Shown here piece by piece: positions 47,867 to 54,679 of a stretch of DNA of 64,000 nt; positions within the stretch are counted from its first letter, which is position 1; each line of letters starts with the position of its first letter. The stretch comes from an uncultured Oscillospiraceae bacterium (GTDB lineage Bacteria > Bacillota > Clostridia > Oscillospirales > Oscillospiraceae). Under the pieces are notes generated by a model that searched no databases, was not told the DNA's origin, and worked only from the letters and a program-made list of their open reading frames with translations. The stretch is from the NCBI GenBank assembly GCA_944387285.1, contig CALXEH010000003.1:1-64000 (forward strand), read 5' to 3'. The position numbers were made by a program, and so were the translations under genes.

Positions 47867-48178
47867 TCACTCGCCCTCCTTTCTGAAAGTGGACTCCTCG
47901 GGGAAGTCTATGGCCTTTTTGGGACATTCGACCGTGCAGATGCCGCAGCCCTTGCAGTAGGTGTAGTCTATGACCATGCCCTCCTCGGCCTTTTCGATGG
48001 CGCCGCAGGGGCAGTAGGTGGCGCAGATGCCGCAGCGGATGCAGTCGTCCCTGCGGATGACGGGACGGCGGTAACGCCAGGCGCCGGTGTGTACGTCGGA
48101 TATCTTCACGGAGACGGGCCCGATGATGGTCGGGAGGGTCTCAAGCATTTTCATACGCTGCTGCACAAGTTTCTGCAT
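47867..48178 (-). CDS. 2-oxoacid:ferredoxin oxidoreductase, delta (2x[4Fe-4S]) subunit
   Basis: A 103-residue ferredoxin-like subunit with two clusters: CIRCGICATYCPCGAI and CKGCGICTVECPKKAI. It passes electrons from the thiamine-diphosphate site to external ferredoxin. The gene overlaps the end of the gamma gene; ATG at 48178 is chosen because GGTGAG lies upstream, with a GTG at 48187 as alternative. Confidence 0.9.
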   Translation of the reverse strand: MQKLVQQRMKMLETLPTIIGPVSVKISDVHTGAWRYRRPVIRRDDCIRCGICATYCPCGAIEKAEEGMVIDYTYCKGCGICTVECPKKAIDFPEESTFRKEGE

Positions 48179-48671
48179 TCTTCTCACCAGCCTTTCCGGG
48201 AATTTTGCTCATGACGGCCTTTTTGAGGCTGTCGATGCCCACGCAGCCCGTGGCCTTGGCCAGGGCGCCGAGCATGGCGACGTTGGGCGGCACCTCGCCG
48301 AGGCGCTCGTGCGTTATCTTGTCCGCGTCGATGACGCAGACCTTCTCAAAGGCGGGGTTCTCATAGGCCTTGTCGTCCGTGTTCACGATGAGCGTGGAGC
48401 CGGGACGGACGCCCTCGGTGATGTCGATGCCGAGGTCGGCCAGCGAGGTGTCGAAGCAGATGACGCAGTTCGGGCGGTAGACGTAGGCTTTTACGTCTAT
48501 CGGGGCGTCGGCTATCCTCGCGTAGGTGTAGACGGGCGCGCCCTTCCTCTCCTGTCCGTAGGAGGGGATGGCCTGGCCGTACTTGCCCTCGAGGATCGCG
48601 GCGTTTATCAGGATCTTTGCGGCTGTGACCGCGCCCTGTCCGCCGCGGGAATAGAACTTGAATTCCCACAT
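48141..48671 (-). CDS. 2-oxoacid:ferredoxin oxidoreductase, gamma subunit
   Basis: A 176-residue subunit of the POR/KOR gamma family, opening with FYSRGGQGAVTAAKIL and containing AIPSYGQERKGAPVYTYARI. It is the first gene of the gamma-delta-alpha-beta order usual for four-subunit pyruvate-type enzymes. The gene lies 43 bases after the Lrp-type regulator on the same strand. Confidence 0.9.
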   Translation of the reverse strand: MWEFKFYSRGGQGAVTAAKILINAAILEGKYGQAIPSYGQERKGAPVYTYARIADAPIDVKAYVYRPNCVICFDTSLADLGIDITEGVRPGSTLIVNTDDKAYENPAFEKVCVIDADKITHERLGEVPPNVAMLGALAKATGCVGIDSLKKAVMSKIPGKAGEKNAETCAAAYENA

Positions 48672-48714
48672 ATGGGTCTTCCTCCTTTTGCTTGTCTGCC
48701 GCCCGGCTGCGGCT

Positions 48715-49170
48715 TTAGTATTTCGCTATCCAGGCGGTGGTCTTGTACTGGCGTATCAGCAGATTCGACGAGACGCTCTTCACGCCGTCTATGCTGTATA
48801 TGCACTTGTCGAGAAAGTCCGAGAGCTTGTCCACGCTCTCGATGTAGGCGTGGACGTGGAGGCCCACGTTTCCGGTGTGCTGGGCCACGATGGCGATGTC
48901 CTGGTTTTCCAGGAGCTTGTTCGCGACCCTGTCGAGCTTGGAAGGCTCGACCTCTACCTCCAGGAACACAGCCGCCATCTTGTTGTAGGCCTTTGAGTCG
49001 ATGATGGTGGTGAAGCCCCGGATAATGCCCTCGTTCTTCATGGTGGCGATGCGCTCGCGCACCGCGACACGGCTGAGGTGTACCTCCTCGGCTATGTCGG
49101 AATAGCTCATCCTGCCGTCTTTTTTCAAAAGCTCCAGGATCGCGTAATCAGTTGCGTCCATTTTGGACAT
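48715..49170 (-). CDS. Lrp/AsnC family transcriptional regulator
   Basis: A 151-residue regulator. Residues 5-55 form the Lrp helix-turn-helix (YAILELLKKDGRMSYSDIAEEVHLSRVAVRERIATM), and residues about 65-145 the RAM ligand-binding domain. Lrp/AsnC proteins usually respond to amino acids or their 2-oxoacid products. Between the transporter gene and the oxidoreductase genes, it is probably the local regulator, which would fit a substrate related to an amino acid or 2-oxoacid. Confidence 0.92.
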   Translation of the reverse strand: MSKMDATDYAILELLKKDGRMSYSDIAEEVHLSRVAVRERIATMKNEGIIRGFTTIIDSKAYNKMAAVFLEVEVEPSKLDRVANKLLENQDIAIVAQHTGNVGLHVHAYIESVDKLSDFLDKCIYSIDGVKSVSSNLLIRQYKTTAWIAKY

Positions 49171-49228
49171 GTTCAGCCCTCCGTTTCTGGAATTGCCGAG
49201 CGATAGACCGCGCGCCCGGAGCCCGGCC

Positions 49229-50650
49229 TCAGCCGAGCAGGCCGGTGACGGCGATGAGCGCCGTCCAGGCGGTGTTTATCACCAGGTAGCCCAGGGTTAT
49301 TATAACGCCGGTGCCCATCATGTCTTTGATCTTCCAGAAGCCGCCCGAATAGGTGGTGTAGCAGGTGGGGTCAATGGGTACGAGCAGCAGCATGCTGGTG
49401 GACATGCAGACCGGCAGGCATACGACGATAGGATTGAGCCCAAGGTTCAATGCCAGCGCTCCGACGACCGGCAGGCACAGCCCGGCGAGCGAGACGCCCT
49501 GCGGCATCGGGTAGTGGCCGACCATCATCATGAGGTTGATCACGAAGAGCAGCACGAGCATGCCCATGCCCGCGACGTCGGCGAGGAAGAGGTCGGCGAG
49601 GATGTTGCTGAGCCATTCGCCGGTGCCGAGGTTCGAGACGACGGTGGCGAGGGCCGTGGCCGCGCCGCAGATCATGACGGCGGACCAGTCGAGCTTGCCG
49701 TTTATCTCCTTCCACTCGACCAGGTTCATGCCGGGCATGGACATCACGAAGATGCCGCCCCAGGCGGTCATGTACATGTCGATGCCGGTGTAGCTGGGGA
49801 TGAACCAGAGCACGAGCATGACGGCGAAGACGAGGGTGAACTTGAGCTCGTCCCCGCGCAGGGGCCCGATGTTCCTGCGGTCTTCCTTGATGGACTCGAG
49901 GCCCTTGACCACGCTGATCTCAGGCTTGAAAATGATGCAGAAGAAGAGCCAGGCGAAGACCACGCTGGCGATGGCCACGGGCACGCCGACGAGGCTCCAC
50001 TGTGTGAAGCTGATCTCGACGTCGCAGATGCTCTTGAGCAGGGACATGGTCACGGCGTTCATGCCGCTGCCTGCCGGGGTACCGATGCCGCCGATGGCCG
50101 CGCCGACCGGGATGCCGAGCATGATGGCCTTGCCGAACTTGGACTTGCCGGGCTGGCAGCCGTTCTGCTCGAGCAGGGGAGTGCAGATGCTGAAGAAGAT
50201 CAGCGCCGTCGGGATGTCCGCCAGGAACATGGACACGACGCAGGTGCCGAGCATGACCGCCAGCAGCACCGCCTTCGGCTTGTTGCCGAACATGGGCAGC
50301 AGATAGAGCGAAATGCGCTTGCCGAGGCCGACCTTCGAGAAGATCTGGCCGATTATCATGGCGCCGAGCAGGAAGAAGGTGCCCGTGCCGGAGAAGCCGG
50401 CTAGGATCGTGCCCTCCGCCTCAAAACCTACCCACGCACCGAAAAACAGCACGAAGATCGCCGTGATCGCCATGGGCACGGCCTCGGTCAGCCAGAGCAG
50501 CACCGCAACGAACAGTACCAGGAAGCCATCCCAGCCCGCCTGATCCAGCCCGCTCGGCACGAAATTGCGCAGCACCGCAAAGCCGCCGAAAATCAGGACC
50601 AGGTAAATGGCGCGCCGGAGGCCGTCCTTACCCTTTGGTGAGTTTGCCAT
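49229..50650 (-). CDS. SLC13/DASS-type carboxylate transporter
   Basis: A 473-residue integral membrane protein with about twelve segments and the divalent-anion symporter pattern: WLTEAVPMAITAIFVLF near the N-terminus and GGIGTPAGSGMN near 170, which matches the cation/substrate loop of this family, plus a second pseudo-repeat loop (MVGHYPMPQGVS). It probably brings in a di- or tricarboxylate for the oxidation genes downstream. The ATG at 50650 follows AAAGGGG; a longer frame reaching 50692 lacks support. Confidence 0.88.
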   Translation of the reverse strand: MANSPKGKDGLRRAIYLVLIFGGFAVLRNFVPSGLDQAGWDGFLVLFVAVLLWLTEAVPMAITAIFVLFFGAWVGFEAEGTILAGFSGTGTFFLLGAMIIGQIFSKVGLGKRISLYLLPMFGNKPKAVLLAVMLGTCVVSMFLADIPTALIFFSICTPLLEQNGCQPGKSKFGKAIMLGIPVGAAIGGIGTPAGSGMNAVTMSLLKSICDVEISFTQWSLVGVPVAIASVVFAWLFFCIIFKPEISVVKGLESIKEDRRNIGPLRGDELKFTLVFAVMLVLWFIPSYTGIDMYMTAWGGIFVMSMPGMNLVEWKEINGKLDWSAVMICGAATALATVVSNLGTGEWLSNILADLFLADVAGMGMLVLLFVINLMMMVGHYPMPQGVSLAGLCLPVVGALALNLGLNPIVVCLPVCMSTSMLLLVPIDPTCYTTYSGGFWKIKDMMGTGVIITLGYLVINTAWTALIAVTGLLG

Positions 50651-51000
50651 AAACTTGCTTTCCCCTTTCTGGTTTGTGCCGGGTATTCGCATATGACGTT
50701 GCGCACCGCCGCGAAAAAGGCCCGTTCCGCCACGGCCGCCGCGGCGGCCGTTTAAGCTAAGATGAGGATATCACATGTCAACTTTCCGATGCGGAACGTT
50801 TTCGCACTTTCTGAAGGCAAAACGAATGTGAATTCAGATTCTTGCAATCCATACAAGCCTGCTCGACAAATTTTAGACAGTTTACACGAATTTTGTAGAA
50901 AAGCACTCAAAATACGGCTGCATTTTTTTACTAATCTGTGCAATATCTCGAATAATATGATTCCCGAAAAAACGCGCTCAAGTTTCCGCCGCGGCGCGGA
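50651..51000 (-). promoter_or_regulatory. leader and promoter region of transporter operon
   Basis: About 350 bases without a gene. On the minus strand TTGAGC (50976-50981) and TATTAT (50952-50957) are 18 bases apart and could be the promoter, leaving a leader of about 300 bases. The stretch 50760-50960 is much richer in A and T than its surroundings. No known riboswitch fold was recognised. Confidence 0.35.
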
Positions 51001-51002
51001 AA

Positions 51003-51031
51003 ACAAAAAAAGCAGGCGCTGTACGCGCCTG
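51003..51031 (-). terminator. terminator of MinD/NifX-like operon
   Basis: On the minus strand a perfect 8-bp GCAGGCGC/GCGCCTGC stem (51024-51031 with 51011-51018) is followed by seven T's and a further T-rich run. It lies about 90 bases after the last gene of the operon. Confidence 0.9.
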
Positions 51032-51121
51032 CCTGGGATGCCTGGGAATATGGTTTTTTGCCCGCCCCGGATAGGCTCCGGAGGCGGAGAGAGGGCGGCT
51101 TACGTTTTGAAAAGCGCCGCC

Positions 51122-51487
51122 TCAGTCGTGGTGCCCGCCGCATTCGTGGGCGTGCTCGTGCTGGTGGCAGATGGAGCCGGTGCTCTTGAGCTCGCCCTTG
51201 AGGTAGGCCTCGACCGCCGCCGCGGCGTCGCCCGTCGCGCCGACTATGACCTCCACGCCGCGCTCGTTGAAGATGTCCACCGCGCCGCCGCCCATGCCGC
51301 CGGCGATGATGACCTGCACGCCCCTGTCGGCCAAAAAGTTCGGCAGGAAGCCCGGCCTGTGGCCCGGGTTCGGCACGCTCTCGCTGGAGACGACCCTGCC
51401 GTCCTCGGCCTCATAGATGTTGAAATTTTCACAGTGCCCGAAGTGGCCGGACACCGTGCTGCCCATGGCTGCTACTGCGATCTTCAT
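51122..51487 (-). CDS. NifX/NifB-like Fe-Mo cofactor-family protein with His-rich tail
   Basis: A 121-residue protein with the dinitrogenase iron-molybdenum cofactor-binding fold (residues 1-105: AVAAMGSTVSGHFGHCENF, then VIIAGGMGGGAVDIF). A tail with a metal-ligand look follows (CHQHEHAHECGGHHD, about 107-121). Outside nitrogen fixers this family accompanies MinD-type ATPases with ferredoxin domains, as here. No nif genes are present, so nitrogenase assembly is unlikely. A role in binding or moving an iron-sulfur or other metal centre is inferred. Confidence 0.85.
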   Translation of the reverse strand: MKIAVAAMGSTVSGHFGHCENFNIYEAEDGRVVSSESVPNPGHRPGFLPNFLADRGVQVIIAGGMGGGAVDIFNERGVEVIVGATGDAAAAVEAYLKGELKSTGSICHQHEHAHECGGHHD

Positions 51488-51503
51488 AACGATCCTTCTC
51501 CTT

Positions 51504-52379
51504 TTATGTGTAATTTAAGTTTAAAAGTTCCATTGTGCGCACAAATATACCATACAGCGCCGTCCGCGCGGGGCAGTCGATATCGGCCAGGCTGCGGCCC
51601 TCGTTTATGGCGCGCTGGGCGTTTTTGTCGAAGGGGATGCGGCCGAGGAAGGGCAGGCCCTGTTCCGAGCACCAGCTTTCTATGCGCCCGGAAAGCTCCA
51701 TATCCACGTCGGCGCGGTTCACGCAGACCGCCGTCCTGACCCTGGCCATCGAGGCCGTGCGCACCAGCCTCTGCATGTCGCCCAGGCCGGAGACGGAGGG
51801 CTCCGTCACTATGAGCGCCAGGCTGACGCCGTTCATCGAGGCCATCACAGGGCAGCCCACGCCCGGAGAGCCGTCGATGACCGCGAGCTCCGCCTCGCCG
51901 CAGTTGTCGTAGAGCTCACGCTTGACCTCGGTTACCAGCTTGCCCGAATTACCCCGTCCCATGCGCAGCTGGGCGTCCGCAAAGACGCCACCGCCGGAGA
52001 ACAGCCGCAGCCGGCCGGCCACGTCTGGTTCGGGCCTGGCAGCGCCCGCCGGGCAGGCCTCGGCGCAGAGGCCGCAGCCTTCGCACCTGAGCTCGTCCAC
52101 GGCGTATTTGCCCTCCTGCGTGCGGGAAATGGCCCCAAAACGGCACAGCCGGGCACATTCGCCGCAGCCGAGGCAGAGCCCAGCGTCTATCCGGGCCTTG
52201 TCCGAGCCGTGGAAATCCCGCTCCGCGGCGGCGGGCGCGAGCTGAGTGACCAGGGCCAGGTTCGGCGCGTCCACGTCGCAGTCGGCGGCGGCGCGGGCGT
52301 TTGCAAAGCGTATGAAGGCCGCGGCGGTCGTGGTCTTGCCCGTGCCGCCCTTGCCGCTTAATATGAGCAGCTTTTTCAT
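51504..52379 (-). CDS. MinD-type P-loop ATPase with ferredoxin insert (second copy)
   Basis: A 291-residue ATPase. The deviant Walker A motif SGKGGTGKTT (about residues 8-17) and IDGSPGVGCPV define the MinD/Mrp/NifH-like class. Between them is a pair of [4Fe-4S] motifs, CLGCGECARLC and CEGCGLCAEACP (about 70-105). Proteins of this sort are found in tandem beside NifX-like genes in many anaerobes; their task is not settled. It overlaps the upstream paralogue by four bases (ATGA). Confidence 0.88.
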   Translation of the reverse strand: MKKLLILSGKGGTGKTTTAAAFIRFANARAAADCDVDAPNLALVTQLAPAAAERDFHGSDKARIDAGLCLGCGECARLCRFGAISRTQEGKYAVDELRCEGCGLCAEACPAGAARPEPDVAGRLRLFSGGGVFADAQLRMGRGNSGKLVTEVKRELYDNCGEAELAVIDGSPGVGCPVMASMNGVSLALIVTEPSVSGLGDMQRLVRTASMARVRTAVCVNRADVDMELSGRIESWCSEQGLPFLGRIPFDKNAQRAINEGRSLADIDCPARTALYGIFVRTMELLNLNYT

Positions 52380-53209
52380 CCCGCCGCCTCCTCTATGCGC
52401 CTGAGCAGGCCGTCGAATATCCGCCTTGCGGCCTCGTCCTGCCGGTACGCCAGCCGGCCCTCGGCTGACGCTGCGGCCAGGGCCCGGCTGTAGGGTATGC
52501 GCGCCAGCACGGGCAGGCCCTCGGCCTCGAGCCAGGCGTCCAGCTCGGGGAAATCCGCGCCGGCCTTGTTCACGACCACGCCGCAGGGCCTTTTCAGCAC
52601 GCGCATGAGCTCGGCCACGAGCCGCAGGTCGTGCAGGCCGAAGGCCGTCGGCTCGGTTACGAGCACGCAGTAATCCGCCTCGCGCGCGGCTTCCATGACC
52701 GGGCAGGCGCTGCCAGGCGGGCAGTCGACGACGACCGTGCCCTCGTCCCCAGCCTCCTCCAGCGCCGCCGCGATGACCGGCACGCCCGTGGCCTCGCCGA
52801 GCTTGAGCTCGCCCGTGACTACGCGGATACCGCCGGCCCGCCCGCTCTCGACCGCGCCGACCTCGAGCCCTTCCTCCCTGACCGCGCCCTCGGGACAGAC
52901 CCAGGCGCAGAGCCCGCAGGAGTGGCAGACCTCGCCGAAGACCATGGGCGCGCCCTTCACGAGCACCAGGGCGTTGAAGCGGCAGCGCTCCACACAGCGG
53001 CGGCAGCCGCTGCACTTTTCGGCGTCAAAAACGGGCATCTTGCGCAGGACGGGCCGGGATATGACCTGTTCAGGCCGGAAAAAGAGGCGGCCGTTCGGCT
53101 CCTCCACGTCGCAGTCCACATAGACGGCCTCGCCCGCCGCGCAGGCCAGGCCGCAGGCGACCAGGGTCTTGCCCGCGCCGCCCTTGCCGCTCAAGACCGC
53201 GATCCTCAT
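52376..53209 (-). CDS. MinD-type P-loop ATPase with ferredoxin insert (first copy)
   Basis: A 277-residue paralogue of the next gene, with SGKGGAGKT (about 6-14) and cluster motifs CSGCRRCVERC and CHSCGLCAWVCP (about 67-105), then VDCPPGSACPV. The two copies presumably form a heterodimer, since such ATPases dimerise across the nucleotide. It overlaps the upstream NifX-like gene by four bases. Confidence 0.88.
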   Translation of the reverse strand: MRIAVLSGKGGAGKTLVACGLACAAGEAVYVDCDVEEPNGRLFFRPEQVISRPVLRKMPVFDAEKCSGCRRCVERCRFNALVLVKGAPMVFGEVCHSCGLCAWVCPEGAVREEGLEVGAVESGRAGGIRVVTGELKLGEATGVPVIAAALEEAGDEGTVVVDCPPGSACPVMEAAREADYCVLVTEPTAFGLHDLRLVAELMRVLKRPCGVVVNKAGADFPELDAWLEAEGLPVLARIPYSRALAAASAEGRLAYRQDEAARRIFDGLLRRIEEAAG

Positions 53210-53562
53210 GCTATGCCGTGAAAGCCCGCGTGGAAGCGCGTGAGTTCCTCGAGCTCGCCGGCCTCCAGGGCGGCGGCGTTCTCCAGCGCCGTGCCGGGCC
53301 GGGACTTGTAGATCTTCACCTCGGCGGCTTTGAGCACCTGGGCCGCGTTCTCGCCGCAGCGCGGCGTGACCAGCGCGTCGGCGCCGCTGTCGGCTGCGGC
53401 CTGGGCGGCCTTGAGCCCCGCGCCGCCCTCGGCGGCCGCGCCGGGATTCTCGATGAATTCCACGCTGCCGCCCTCGCAGAGGGCAAAATACGGCGCCCGG
53501 CCGAAGGAGGGGCAGACCCCGGTGTTCGGGCTGGCCTCGTCTACGGGAATGATGACCTTCAT
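53206..53562 (-). CDS. NifX-like Fe-Mo cofactor-family protein
   Basis: A 118-residue protein of the same family as the one at 51122 (IPVDEASPNTGVCPSFGRAPYF near the N-terminus, ADALVTPRCGENAAQVL near 80), but without a His-rich tail. ATG at 53562 follows AAAGGAGAAG. The two NifX-like genes bracket the two ATPase genes. It overlaps the DUF134 gene by four bases. Confidence 0.85.
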   Translation of the reverse strand: MKVIIPVDEASPNTGVCPSFGRAPYFALCEGGSVEFIENPGAAAEGGAGLKAAQAAADSGADALVTPRCGENAAQVLKAAEVKIYKSRPGTALENAAALEAGELEELTRFHAGFHGIA

Positions 53563-53921
53563 TTTTCTTCTCCTTTCGCGCAGCGCCGCTTGCGGCAGCC
53601 GTGACGCGCGCAGTGTTCGGCCCCGCCCTCGCACAGGCGGTAGGAGCCGCCTTCGATCCTGAGCGGCCGGCCCTCGACCAGCGCGGCGGCCAGCTTCTGC
53701 CTGGCGCTGTTGTAGATGAGCTGTGCCGTGGTCCGCGCGACGCACATGTATTCGCTGCACTCGGCCTGCGAGCAGCCCTGATAGTCTATGAGCCTTATGG
53801 CCTCGTATTCCTCGACCGACATGAGCACGGGCAGGGCACCGGCCCTCTCGCGGCCGGCAGGCCCGAACTCGCTGCAGCTGGGCAGCCCGCAGACGCGGCG
53901 GCACTTTTTAGGACGCGGCAT
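53559..53921 (-). CDS. DUF134 family DNA-binding protein
   Basis: A 120-residue protein of the DUF134 family: RPKKCRRVCGLP at the N-terminus, LMSVEEYEAIRLIDYQGCSQAECSEYM (a sigma-4-like helix-turn-helix) in the middle, and a Cys/His/Arg-rich tail. Members usually start operons with MinD and NifX-like genes. The promoter just upstream is bracketed by a perfect 11-bp inverted repeat, the likely site at which this protein regulates its own operon. The Cys-rich tail may sense a metal or cluster; that is a guess. Confidence 0.85.
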   Translation of the reverse strand: MPRPKKCRRVCGLPSCSEFGPAGRERAGALPVLMSVEEYEAIRLIDYQGCSQAECSEYMCVARTTAQLIYNSARQKLAAALVEGRPLRIEGGSYRLCEGGAEHCARHGCRKRRCAKGEEK

Positions 53922-53937
53922 CGTCGCACCTCATTTC

Positions 53938-53990
53938 TGACATATGCCATATTCAAAGAGCAGTTTAACATGGTTATGGGCATATGTCAA
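53938..53990 (-). promoter_or_regulatory. promoter with flanking inverted repeat (DUF134 operon)
   Basis: On the minus strand TTGACA (53985-53990) and TAAACT (53962-53967) are 17 bases apart. TGACATATGCC at 53938-53948 and its exact reverse complement at 53979-53989 bracket the -10 region; the second copy overlaps the -35. Each arm contains CATATG. This is a strong candidate operator pair. Confidence 0.7.
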
Positions 53991-54023
53991 TAACAATAGG
54001 CGCACAAAAAGCGCGAAGGGTGC

Positions 54024-54052
54024 TTGACAAAATCGGCGTGTAATGGTAATAT
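54024..54052 (+). promoter_or_regulatory. promoter of tRNA cluster
   Basis: TTGACA at 54024-54029 and TAATAT at 54047-54052 are separated by 17 bases and precede the first tRNA by about 60 bases. It points away from the DUF134 promoter 34 bases to its left. Confidence 0.75.
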
Positions 54053-54111
54053 AACTAAGCTTGCGGGCGCGTTCGGGAAACCTGAGCGGGGAGCAGTTGC
54101 CAGCGTAGTAT

Positions 54112-54188
54112 GCGCCAGTAGCTCAGCAGGATAGAGCAACTGCCTTCTAAGCAGTAGGCCGGGGGTTCGAGTCCCTCCTGGCGTGCCA
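54112..54188 (+). tRNA. tRNA-Arg (anticodon TCT)
   Basis: A complete cloverleaf with encoded CCA at 54186-54188. The anticodon loop CTTCTAA (54144-54150) gives TCT at 54146-54148, reading AGA/AGG. The acceptor stem is closed by a G-T first pair. Confidence 0.95.
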
Positions 54189-54206
54189 GGGCAAGGCTCC
54201 AACAAT

Positions 54207-54284
54207 GGTGGGTGTAGCTCAGTTGGTATGAGCACCGGATTGTGGTTCCGGGTGTCGTGGGTTCGAGCCCCATCTCCCACCCCA
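54207..54284 (+). tRNA. tRNA-His (anticodon GTG)
   Basis: A complete cloverleaf with the histidine-specific extra G at position -1 (54207) facing a C discriminator at 54281, and encoded CCA. Anticodon GTG is at 54242-54244. One T-T mismatch is seen in the acceptor stem (pair 6-67). Confidence 0.93.
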
Positions 54285-54293
54285 GAAAAGCGG

Positions 54294-54317
54294 GAGGCCG
54301 GCAACGCCGGCCTCTTT
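54294..54317 (+). terminator. hairpin between tRNA-His and tRNA-Gln
   Basis: A perfect 9-bp GAGGCCGGC/GCCGGCCTC stem with an AAC loop is followed by TTT. It may end part of the transcription or simply mark a processing point in the tRNA transcript. Confidence 0.6.
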
Positions 54318-54331
54318 GCGCAAGTCGATGG

Positions 54332-54405
54332 TGGGATGTAGTGTAACGGTAACACACCAGACTTTGACTCTGATATTGTAGGTTCGAGTCCTGCCATCCC
54401 AGCCA
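54332..54405 (+). tRNA. tRNA-Gln (anticodon TTG)
   Basis: A complete cloverleaf with TGGGATG/CATCCCA acceptor stem, discriminator G and encoded CCA. Anticodon TTG is at 54364-54366. The first pair of the anticodon stem is a C-A mismatch. Confidence 0.93.
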
Positions 54406-54482
54406 CGTCGCTCCTTTTCGTTTAAAGTTTCAGGCTTTGAACGAGCTTGCTAAGGGAGCAAGGGACCGCGATTTAAAAATAA

Positions 54483-54558
54483 GACCCAGTAGCTCAGCAG
54501 GCAGAGCACCTGCCTTTTAAGCAGGGTGTCCGGGGTTCGAATCCCCGCTGGGTCACCA
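54483..54558 (+). tRNA. tRNA-Lys (anticodon TTT)
   Basis: A complete cloverleaf with GACCCAG/CTGGGTC acceptor stem and encoded CCA at 54556-54558. Anticodon TTT is at 54516-54518. It is the last tRNA before the acquired segment. Confidence 0.96.
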
Positions 54559-54565
54559 TAATGAA

Positions 54566-54624
54566 CGAGGGTCGACTTTTGGAACAGTTTTTTTGGACTG
54601 TCCTAAAAGTCGGCCCTTGTTTTA
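54566..54624 (+). terminator. long terminator after tRNA-Lys
   Basis: A stem of about 23 pairs, allowing G-U pairs, begins CGAGGGTCGACTTTTGG and closes with AAAAGTCGGCCCTTG, followed by TTTTATT. The loop itself holds a run of seven T's. It ends the tRNA transcript and marks the left edge of the low-GC segment; a related hairpin lies at 57672. Confidence 0.85.
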
Positions 54625-54679
54625 TTCTCAGAGCCTTGCTATTCAAGGGTTTTGCCGTGACAAGCTGCTCGTAAGAATC

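Noticed and set aside
44231-47886. Two long plus-strand frames of over 500 codons each
   Set aside because: Shadows of the CoA-transferase and oxidoreductase genes, whose families are unmistakable on the minus strand.
50752-51006. Small minus-strand gene of 84 codons in the leader of the transporter operon
   Set aside because: AT-rich, no family, no ribosome site, and it overlaps the terminator and probable promoter.
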